This document shows, piece by piece, positions 7,250 through 13,128 of a stretch of 17,238 nt of DNA. Source of the stretch: an uncultured Acetatifactor sp. (lineage in GTDB: Bacteria > Bacillota > Clostridia > Lachnospirales > Lachnospiraceae). The position numbers and the translations under genes are program-made. The notes beneath the pieces are model-generated. The model did not search any database. It was not told the origin of the DNA and saw only the letters and a list, made by a program, of their open reading frames with translations. The first letter of the stretch is position 1, and every line of letters begins with the position of its first letter. Where the stretch lies: contig CAJUSI010000074.1 in NCBI GenBank assembly GCA_910589035.1, positions 1 through 17,238 of the forward strand, given 5' to 3'.

Positions 7250-7657
7250 TCAGCCGGGCCGCCTTTCAAATCCGAGATATCTGGTTCCCTGAAATACAAG
7301 CCTTCCCATGTCTCCCTCCGCCAGCATCCCGTACTCGGAGCCGTTAACGTTAAATTCCATCCTGTCTCCGCTCTCCACTTCGAAGGTGATGTAATACGTT
7401 GTGGAGGAGGATGTGTGAAACCCGCTGGCGGCATCGCCATGATGATGGCTGCTCACGGATGTCCTGCGGGAGACCACCCTTGCCTCCACCGCCAGTCTGG
7501 GGGAATGATTGTTTTTATTCCACTGGCCGATTCCGCGCACGGCGTTGACGGCAAACATGCCGATCACCAGAAGAAAGACTGCAATAAAGCATATTTCAAA
7601 TAATCCGCTGCCGAAAAAGAATCCCATGACAAACCCCGTTATCCTTTCAATCCACAA
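7250..7657 (-). CDS. DUF2500-type small membrane protein
   Basis: A 135-residue protein with a hydrophobic N-terminus and membrane span (about 15-42, FEICFIAVFLLVIGMFAVNAV). A soluble domain follows with the pattern expected for DUF2500: EARVVSRRTSV, a short variable His/Ser-rich loop, then TTYYITFEVESGDRMEFNV and YGMLAEGDMGRLVFQGTRYLGFER. The likely start is TTG at 7657, 5 bases after AGGA and 11 bases inside the end of metH, which implies translational coupling. ATG at 7627 is an alternative start after GGGG, giving 125 residues. DUF2500 proteins are widespread but uncharacterised, and why one is coupled to metH is not evident. No terminator is visible between it and the ilv leader. Confidence 0.8.
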   Translation of the reverse strand: MWIERITGFVMGFFFGSGLFEICFIAVFLLVIGMFAVNAVRGIGQWNKNNHSPRLAVEARVVSRRTSVSSHHHGDAASGFHTSSSTTYYITFEVESGDRMEFNVNGSEYGMLAEGDMGRLVFQGTRYLGFERRPG

Positions 7658-10271
7658 GCATTTCCTGCGTAAGCCTCTGCGCCAGCTTCACCGCCCCCGC
7701 GGCATCCGCGGAATAGCCGTCCGCCCCGATCTCGTCCGCATATTCCTGCGTAATGACCGCGCCTCCGATCATGATCTTCGCCTTCAGGCCCTGTTCTTTC
7801 GCGTATACCACCACATCCTTCATGCGTCTCATGGTGGTGGTCATCAGCGCGGACAACGCGACGATACGGGCATTATTTTCCTTCGCCGCCCGGACAATCT
7901 CCTCCTTCGGCACATCCTTTCCCAGATCTATGACCCGGAAGCCGTAATTTTTCAACATCAGAGCCACCAGATTTTTCCCGATGTCATGGATATCGCCCTC
8001 CACTGTGGCAATGACCACCACGGGCATGTCCCTGCTGTCGGTCTCCCGGAGCAGAAGCGGCTCCAGCACCTCAATGGAATTCTTCATGGCTTCCGCGCTG
8101 GCGATCAGCTGCGGAAGGAAATATTTTCCCCTGTCGAACAGCTCTCCCACTTCATTGATTGCGGGCATCAATACTGTATTCAAAAGCACGGCGGCATCGT
8201 TTCCCGAAGCCAGGGCCTCCCTGGTCTGCTGCGCGATTCCGGCCCTGTTTCCCTTTATAACCGAATTGTGCAGCGCTTCCAGGACATCGTTTCCGGAAAC
8301 AGGAGCCGGCATTTGACCGGATTTTATAGCCGGTTCGGCGCCGGCCTCCTTCCTAATCCCGGAATTTTTCGTGGGGACGGGATTTTCCTGAGAAACGAGC
8401 TTTTCCCCGGGAATGGGATTTCCCCGAGGAACAGACTTTTCCCCGGGAACAAGATTTCCCGCAGCGCCGGACTTTCCCGAAGGCTGTATATTTTTACTGC
8501 TCCCGGCAGTGCTCCCGGCAAAACTCCCGGCATATTCGATATAACGGATATCCGCCTCCTCCTTCGCCAGCAGCAGATCCGCCGCAAGGGCACAGCCCAT
8601 CAGAAGCTCCTGGGAGGGATTGGCAATGGCCATGGTCAGCCCTTCCCTGACCGCCAACGTCAGAAAAGCCGTATTGATAAATCTTCTCTCCGGCATGCCG
8701 AAGGAAATATTGGAGAGGCCGCAGACGGTTGCAAGCTCCTTACCCCTGCAATAACGAATGGTTTCCAATGTCTCCAGGGCCGCTCTCCTGCTGGCTCCCA
8801 CTGTGGACACAAGCCCGTCCACCACTACATCCTCACTGTCCAGTCCAAGGGAATAAGCCCTGTTCAGTACAGCTTCTATAATTTCGTTCTTTTCCTGCTG
8901 GTTTTCCGGTAGTCCCTTGTCCGATAAGGGAAGCAGGATGAACATGGCCCCGTATTTTTTTACCAGGGGAAGGAGCTTTTCATATTTCTCCTTCTCCAGG
9001 GAGACGGAATTGACCAATGCTCTGCCGGGATAATGGCGCAGCGCCGCCTCCAGTACATCCACATGGCTGGAATCCAGGGAGAGGGGCAGCTTCGTCACGC
9101 CGCTTATCTCCTCCAGAGCCTGCAGCATCAGAGCCTTCTCGTCCACACCGCTCATGCCCATGTTGACATCCAGAACCTTTGCGCCGCATTCCTCCTGTTC
9201 CTGGGCAAATTCCGTCACCCTGTCAAAACAGCCTTCCCGCAGCTGTGCCTGGAGCTGCTTTTTCCCGGTGGGATTGATTCGCTCGCCCACAATAAAGAAG
9301 CCGTCGTCCAACCCGAACTCCCAGATCTGGCGCTCCGAAGCAAGAACCCGGATTCCTTTTTTCCTTCTTTGAACGGGCGGAACCGGTCCTGCTCCAAATC
9401 TTCTGCGCAGTTCCCCGATATACTCCGGATCGGATCCACAGCAGCCGCCGAGAATAGAAGCGCCCGCTTTCACAAGCTGTCCCATTTCCGCCGCAAACTC
9501 CTCTGCTCCCATACTATAGCAGGTCCTGCCCTCCTTGTCCAGGTAGGGGAGACCGGCATTCGGCTTTATAATAACGGGAACTTCCCGCGTATACGCGATC
9601 ATATCCTTCACGATCTGCTGCATATGCGCCGGACCTGCTGAGCAGTTGACCCCCACCGCCGCCGCCCCCAGGGATTCCAGGACAACAGCCGCCGTTCTGG
9701 CATCCGTTCCGTAAAGTGTCCTTCCCCCCGCTTCAAAGGTCATGGTCACCATCACCGGAAGCTCGCAGACCTCCTTCGCCGCAATCAGAGCCGCACGGGT
9801 CTCCGCCAGGCTCATCATGGTCTCCACCACCAGCAGATCCACCCCGGCCTCCAAAAGTGCGGTAATCTGCTCCTTATAAATCCGGATCAGTTCTTCCAGT
9901 TCCAGCGTTCCGACAGGTTTCAGCTGCGCGCCTGTCATGGTCAGATCTCCGGCAATGTGCACCGGATGATCCGCCCCGGATGCCGCTTCCCTGGAAATGG
10001 CAGTCAGCTCCCGGATCATGGCGTTCATTCTGTCCGCCAGTCCATATTCCGCCAGCTTCATTCCATTCGCCGTGAAGGTGGGAGCATACAGAATATCTGT
10101 CCCCGCCGCCACATATCGCTTCTGCAGATCCAGCATAATATCCCTGTGCTCCAGAATCCACTGCTCCGGGCACACACCGGAGGGCATTCCTGCCTTTACC
10201 AGATTGGACCCCGTAGCTCCGTCCAGGTATAAATAGGATTTTGCAATCTGCCTAAACTCTTCCTTTGTCAT
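7647..10271 (-). CDS. metH: Cobalamin-dependent methionine synthase lacking the reactivation domain
   Basis: Transfers a methyl group from methyltetrahydrofolate via bound cobalamin to homocysteine, giving methionine. It has 874 residues. The homocysteine/zinc barrel (about 1-295) has ligands C210 (GVNCSAGP) and C277-C278 (GGCCGSDP). The pterin-binding barrel (about 325-575) has GERINPTG and LDVNMG. An unusual low-complexity linker covers about 580-660. The cobalamin cap is at about 661-745, and the B12 Rossmann domain (about 750-874) has the DxHxxG motif D760-I-H762-D-I-G765, whose His is the lower cobalt ligand. The roughly 330-residue AdoMet-binding reactivation module of E. coli MetH is absent, as in many Firmicutes, so reactivation must come from elsewhere. 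GAGGAG supports the start. The DUF2500 gene overlaps its end. No SAM or cobalamin riboswitch fits in the 178-base upstream gap. Confidence 0.96.
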   Translation of the reverse strand: MTKEEFRQIAKSYLYLDGATGSNLVKAGMPSGVCPEQWILEHRDIMLDLQKRYVAAGTDILYAPTFTANGMKLAEYGLADRMNAMIRELTAISREAASGADHPVHIAGDLTMTGAQLKPVGTLELEELIRIYKEQITALLEAGVDLLVVETMMSLAETRAALIAAKEVCELPVMVTMTFEAGGRTLYGTDARTAAVVLESLGAAAVGVNCSAGPAHMQQIVKDMIAYTREVPVIIKPNAGLPYLDKEGRTCYSMGAEEFAAEMGQLVKAGASILGGCCGSDPEYIGELRRRFGAGPVPPVQRRKKGIRVLASERQIWEFGLDDGFFIVGERINPTGKKQLQAQLREGCFDRVTEFAQEQEECGAKVLDVNMGMSGVDEKALMLQALEEISGVTKLPLSLDSSHVDVLEAALRHYPGRALVNSVSLEKEKYEKLLPLVKKYGAMFILLPLSDKGLPENQQEKNEIIEAVLNRAYSLGLDSEDVVVDGLVSTVGASRRAALETLETIRYCRGKELATVCGLSNISFGMPERRFINTAFLTLAVREGLTMAIANPSQELLMGCALAADLLLAKEEADIRYIEYAGSFAGSTAGSSKNIQPSGKSGAAGNLVPGEKSVPRGNPIPGEKLVSQENPVPTKNSGIRKEAGAEPAIKSGQMPAPVSGNDVLEALHNSVIKGNRAGIAQQTREALASGNDAAVLLNTVLMPAINEVGELFDRGKYFLPQLIASAEAMKNSIEVLEPLLLRETDSRDMPVVVIATVEGDIHDIGKNLVALMLKNYGFRVIDLGKDVPKEEIVRAAKENNARIVALSALMTTTMRRMKDVVVYAKEQGLKAKIMIGGAVITQEYADEIGADGYSADAAGAVKLAQRLTQEMLVD
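8352..8459 (-). repeat. Three 12-residue (36-bp) coding repeats in the MetH linker
   Basis: Residues 605-616 (GNLVPGEKSVPR), 617-628 (GNPIPGEKLVSQ) and 629-640 (ENPVPTKNSGIR) are imperfect tandem copies in frame. At the DNA level the motif ATTTCCCCG/CTTTTCCCCGG alternates about every 18 bp on the plus strand, each half unit being degenerate. Just before it, residues 581-592 repeat AGSF-AGST-AGSS. The segment lengthens the hinge between the pterin-binding and B12 modules and probably varies in copy number between strains. Confidence 0.75.
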
Positions 10272-10311
10272 TTTCTCCTCAATTCCGGCTTACGCCATAA
10301 ATTCCAGTACC

Positions 10312-10340
10312 ATCATACCACAGACCTGATTTAATAGTAA
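10312..10340 (-). promoter_or_regulatory. Possible metH promoter (extended -10)
   Basis: On the minus strand TTACTA (10340-10335) and TATGAT (10317-10312) are 17 bases apart, and TGG directly before the -10 gives an extended -10 element. A transcript from here would have a leader of about 35 bases before the metH ATG at 10271. The -35 match is only partial. Confidence 0.45.
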
Positions 10341-10374
10341 AGGGGCTTATTTATCCAGTTCACCGAAAAAACTA

Positions 10375-10403
10375 TTGCAAAAATGCTCAAAATGTGGTAA
10401 ATT
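10375..10403 (+). promoter_or_regulatory. Possible promoter of the small lipoprotein gene
   Basis: TTGCAA (10375-10380) and TAAATT (10398-10403) are separated by 17 bases. The site lies about 45 bases before the TTG start at 10450 and diverges from the metH promoter. Both hexamers match the consensus only in part. Confidence 0.45.
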
Positions 10404-10449
10404 TTAGAAGTATTTTGTTCATAAAGCAGGATATCGGAGGATTACACAA

Positions 10450-10926
10450 TTGGGAAAAAAGTTTCGGGCGATTTTTGCAGCACTCCTTTCGGCCCTGATG
10501 CTGGCCGCGTGCGGTGAAGATCCGGCGTTAACACAGTTCCGGAAGAGCATGGACGATTTCTGTACCAGAATTTCCGAAATAGACAATTCAATCAACAGCA
10601 TCGACGCACAGTCGGACAATGCCAAATCAGAGCTGCTGGCTAATCTGGACGACCTGGATCTGGTATTTCAGAATTTTGCGAAGCTGGACTTTCCGGAAGA
10701 ATTCGACTATCTGGAAAATCTTGCAAAGGAATCCAGCGAATATATGACTGAAGCGGTAAAGAGCTATCATGAAGCATACAGCAATGATTCCTACAATGAG
10801 TATATTGCCGAATATGCCAGACAGAATTACTCCAGAGCTTACAAGCGGGTGCAGATCATTATCTCCTTCCTGCACGGCGAAGAGCCCACGGATCCGGATC
10901 TTTCCATTGAATATGAATCGGAATGA
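10450..10926 (+). CDS. Small secreted lipoprotein of unknown function
   Basis: A 158-residue protein with a lipoprotein signal: GKKFR, a hydrophobic stretch, then the lipobox LMLAAC with C21 as the lipidated residue. The mature part (about 138 residues) is acidic and looks largely helical, with heptad-like stretches such as ISEIDNSINSI and KSELLANLDDLDLVF and a Tyr-rich region (about 95-135, YSNDSYNEYIAEYARQNYSRAYKRV). It ends in an acidic tail. The start is TTG, supported by GGAGG 9 bases upstream; the only nearby ATG, 48 bases further in, would remove most of the signal peptide. Helical, conserved-hypothetical lipoproteins like this occur in clostridia, but I do not recognise a named domain. 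It is a single gene with its own probable promoter and a terminator after it. It should be anchored on the outer face of the cell membrane. Confidence 0.8.
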   Translation: MGKKFRAIFAALLSALMLAACGEDPALTQFRKSMDDFCTRISEIDNSINSIDAQSDNAKSELLANLDDLDLVFQNFAKLDFPEEFDYLENLAKESSEYMTEAVKSYHEAYSNDSYNEYIAEYARQNYSRAYKRVQIIISFLHGEEPTDPDLSIEYESE

Positions 10927-10983
10927 AGAATAAATTATAATTATCATGAATCAGAAAAGAGGGTTACATATCAGGGCGCGGCC

Positions 10984-11002
10984 AGACGGCTGCGTCTTTT
11001 TT
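10984..11002 (+). terminator. Intrinsic terminator after the small lipoprotein gene
   Basis: AGACG (10984-10988), loop GCTG and CGTCT (10993-10997) form a short stem followed by T residues up to 11002. It lies about 58 bases after the stop at 10924-10926. The stem is short, so strength is uncertain. Confidence 0.55.
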
Positions 11003-11035
11003 ATATCATAAGAAAGTGCAACTATGATATAAAAA
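10998..11035. repeat. Perfect 13-bp inverted repeat between convergent genes
   Basis: TTTTTATATCATA (10998-11010) and TATGATATAAAAA (11023-11035) are exact complements around a 12-base centre. It begins in the T-tract of the preceding terminator and sits between convergent genes. For the leftward gene ending at 11163 it could act as a weak terminator, although no separate T-run follows. The remainder of 11036-11162 holds no recognisable feature. Confidence 0.7.
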
Positions 11036-11162
11036 CGCTCTGCGTGGACAGACATTTCCGTAATCGGTTTCCCGGCACTGCGGTGTCTCCTTCCAGGAAG
11101 TGTAATATTGTGGTTATGATAAGCCGGGAGCGCTGTTCAAATTCTGTCACCCCCGCCCCGGA

Positions 11163-12443
11163 TCAGTCGTGGGTGGGGGTGGTCAGCTCAGGGACAAAGA
11201 CGTCAAAGTGGACATATACCGCCTCCGCATTTGGATATTCAGCATTTTCCTTTTTATAATCGCTGATATAGCAGTTGGCGCTGCCCAGGTAGCAATACTT
11301 CTCGGCGATAATGGCGTTGTAGTGATCCTCGGAGTAGCGGTACTTGATGTACCAGGCGGTAGCCGGTCCCTGCTTAAAACTGTAATCCCTGTTCCTTGGG
11401 TATCCATGAACCGTGTTTTCCCCCCAGTGTTCTGTCAACACCATGTCCATCATTTCGGTGATCTCGTCCTGCTTTTCAGGAGCCTGGAGCCAGTCGTGGG
11501 CGTCCCAATCCTCCAAGGCGTCGATATAGGCCCGATAGCAGGCCAGGGCGGAAAGTTCGGCGTCGTATTCCAGAGGAAACACCCCCACCTCCGCCCGGTA
11601 CTCGTTGAGATTGTCCAGCTCCGTCTGCTGCATATGGGTCAGCTTGGTGGTCAGCTGCTTCTTCTCGCTGCCGGTGGAGACGATCTCCTTCTGGGTTTTT
11701 TGGTTCATGGCGTAGTAGAAGTAGTAGCACTCGTAGTTGTCTCCGAAGGCCTCACGAACCTCGGCACCGCAGTTCTTTTGGTAGGCGGCCACGTTGAAGT
11801 CCTGGCAGCCCTGGCGTCCCTCGTGGATGCCCACAGTCTGAAAGTGCCGGAGAAGCAGGTCCTTGTCCTTGTGGTAAAGGTGGGCCAGGCCAGGGAAGGT
11901 CTCGATGTAGTAGTCTCCGTCAAAGAGAAGGCTCCAGTCCACCTCCTGGACAAAGGCATCGTACAACTCGCCGTAGTCCCAGGTGACGTCGTAGGGATTC
12001 TCCCCCTCGTCCACGTCCACGACACAGGCACTGCGGTAGAGTTCCACCGTGGCTTTCAGTCCGATAAGCTGGGCAATGTCCTGAAGGCCGGGGCCCACCT
12101 GGAGCGTTTCCTCCTCCGTGGGGACGCTCTCCTGCATGGCTCTTTGCAACTCCCTCACCCGCTCCTCCCACTCCCGGTCGGTGCCGTGGTAGGGCGTCCC
12201 TGATGAGGGGATCTCCGCATCCTCCTGCTCCTGGCTTTCGCCCCCCGTCTCGTCCAGGGCTTCCTCCGCCGGGCTTTCCTCTTTGGCCCGGCTGGCCTTG
12301 GACTGGGAGCTGTTATCGGAGTCCGTCGCCTGGCTGCTGCTCTCTCTGTGAGGAGTCTGGCTTTGGGCCGGGGCACACCCCAAAAGCCCTGCCGTCAAAA
12401 GGGTTGCAAAGGCTAAAGTCAACTGTTTTGTTTTCTTTCCCAT
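11163..12443 (-). CDS. Lipoprotein with C-terminal CAP/SCP domain
   Basis: A 426-residue exported lipoprotein. The signal peptide (1-22) ends in the lipobox GLLGC with C23. A Ser/Glu/Gln-rich spacer (about 25-85) follows, suited to crossing the cell wall. Residues about 170-225 contain FDGDYYIETFPGLAHLY, HFQTVGIHEGRQG and FNVAAYQ, a motif type (FDxxYYxxxYPD...L..H...GIxEGR) that recurs in clostridial surface proteins. The C-terminal CAP/SCP/PR-1-like domain (about 272-415) has LDNLNEYRAEVGVFPLEYD, H316, E342 in GENTVHGYPRN and H374 in SEDHYNAI, candidate members of the CAP metal-binding set. ATG at 12443 is chosen over GTG at 12455 because AGAGG is well placed for it and the signal peptide begins there. 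Codons strongly favour G or C in the third position. CAP proteins have diverse roles, so the precise function is unknown. Confidence 0.82.
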   Translation of the reverse strand: MGKKTKQLTLAFATLLTAGLLGCAPAQSQTPHRESSSQATDSDNSSQSKASRAKEESPAEEALDETGGESQEQEDAEIPSSGTPYHGTDREWEERVRELQRAMQESVPTEEETLQVGPGLQDIAQLIGLKATVELYRSACVVDVDEGENPYDVTWDYGELYDAFVQEVDWSLLFDGDYYIETFPGLAHLYHKDKDLLLRHFQTVGIHEGRQGCQDFNVAAYQKNCGAEVREAFGDNYECYYFYYAMNQKTQKEIVSTGSEKKQLTTKLTHMQQTELDNLNEYRAEVGVFPLEYDAELSALACYRAYIDALEDWDAHDWLQAPEKQDEITEMMDMVLTEHWGENTVHGYPRNRDYSFKQGPATAWYIKYRYSEDHYNAIIAEKYCYLGSANCYISDYKKENAEYPNAEAVYVHFDVFVPELTTPTHD

Positions 12444-12539
12444 CAAAATAAGCACCTCTTTCTGTCACTCCTCGGGGCAGCCGATCACCCCCAGGTTTAG
12501 AGTCCCGCTGCGGTTTTTCAGAACCGTTGAGGGCATTTT

Positions 12540-12568
12540 ATTTTACCATTTTCGATACAGAATGTCAA
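12540..12568 (-). promoter_or_regulatory. Consensus promoter of the CAP-domain lipoprotein
   Basis: On the minus strand a perfect TTGACA (12568-12563), a 17-base spacer and TAAAAT (12545-12540). The leader of about 90 bases contains a CGGTT/AACCG hairpin and GGGG/CCCC arms close to the ribosome site, so some translational control is possible. The interval 12569-12624 to the divergent BlaI promoter shows nothing further. Confidence 0.75.
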
Positions 12569-12624
12569 TCGGCCCTGGGGCTGGATCCAGGGCTTACGCA
12601 CGAATAGAAATAACCATTATGGTC

Positions 12625-12653
12625 TTGACATCGCAGTCTACACATAGTAGAAT
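12625..12653 (+). promoter_or_regulatory. Consensus promoter of the blaI-blaR1 operon
   Basis: A perfect TTGACA (12625-12630), 17-base spacer and TAGAAT (12648-12653). The -10 box lies inside the right half of the first dyad operator, so repressor binding would directly block RNA polymerase. The leader to the blaI ATG is about 105 bases and contains the palindrome TATCATGATA (12734-12743). Confidence 0.85.
12637..12651. promoter_or_regulatory. BlaI-type operator 1
   Basis: TCTAC-ACATA-GTAGA is a dyad with perfect 5-bp arms overlapping the -10 box. BlaI/MecI repressors bind short dyads of the TAC...GTA kind near their own promoter. The assignment to the adjacent repressor is by position and symmetry. 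Confidence 0.75.
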
Positions 12654-12661
12654 ATATATAG

Positions 12662-12676
12662 TCTACAGACAGTAGA
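12662..12676. promoter_or_regulatory. BlaI-type operator 2
   Basis: TCTAC-AGACA-GTAGA repeats operator 1 exactly 25 bp downstream, just after the expected transcription start. Both copies share the flanks AG on the left and ATA on the right, which supports a real binding site rather than a chance palindrome. Confidence 0.75.
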
Positions 12677-12764
12677 ATAAATCGTTCAGAGCAGCACCAT
12701 GCAGGATTCTCCGGTGGCCGGACGATGAAAATCTATCATGATATGAGACAGAGGAGGCATCACT

Positions 12765-13124
12765 ATGAGCGAATTAAAATTAGGCGTCGTGGAAGCGCGT
12801 TTTGCGGATATCATCTGGCAGAATGAGCCGCTTTCCTCCAATCAGCTGGCAAAGCTGGCGGAACAGGAGCTTTCCTGGAAGAAATCCACAGCCTACACCA
12901 TCCTGAAAAGGCTCTGTGACCGGGGTATTTTTCAAAACCGGAGCGGTACAGTCAGCTCGCTGATCTCCAGGGAAGAATTTCATGCGCTGCAGAGCGAGAA
13001 TTTTGTCAACGAAACCTTTCACGGCTCTCTTCCGGCCTTTGTGGCGGCTTTCGGCACAAGGAAGAAGCTGTCTTCCGCCGAGCTGGACCAGCTCCAGCGC
13101 CTGATCGAGCAAATGAGGGGGTGA
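12765..13124 (+). CDS. blaI: BlaI/MecI-family transcriptional repressor
   Basis: A 119-residue winged-helix repressor that should bind the two TCTAC-N5-GTAGA dyads upstream and be inactivated by proteolysis on a signal from its membrane partner. The DNA-binding domain (about 1-75) has VVEARFADIIWQNEPLSSNQ, then WKKSTAYTILKRLCDRGIFQ as the recognition and wing region typical of the family. The C-terminal part (about 76-119), with FVNETFHGSLPAFVAAF and LDQLQRLIEQM, is the dimerisation helix segment where related repressors are cleaved. GAGGAGG sits 7 bases before the ATG. Only 4 bases separate it from the protease gene. The symbol denotes family membership. No beta-lactam resistance gene is adjacent, so the regulated response is unknown. 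Confidence 0.93.
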   Translation: MSELKLGVVEARFADIIWQNEPLSSNQLAKLAEQELSWKKSTAYTILKRLCDRGIFQNRSGTVSSLISREEFHALQSENFVNETFHGSLPAFVAAFGTRKKLSSAELDQLQRLIEQMRG

Positions 13125-13128
13125 ATCC

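Noticed and set aside
7509..8912. A 467-codon plus-strand open frame
   Set aside because: It lies antisense to metH and DUF2500, whose domains and motifs are unmistakable. Its translation is rich in His, Arg and Gln without any family resemblance, as expected of a shadow frame.
10272..10449. SAM or cobalamin riboswitch controlling metH
   Set aside because: The gap is only 178 bases, is shared with a divergent promoter, and no conserved riboswitch core was recognised.
11169..12203. A 344-codon plus-strand open frame
   Set aside because: Antisense to the CAP-domain lipoprotein. The strong G/C third-position bias of that gene removes stops on the opposite strand, and the Val/Leu/Gly-rich translation has no signature.
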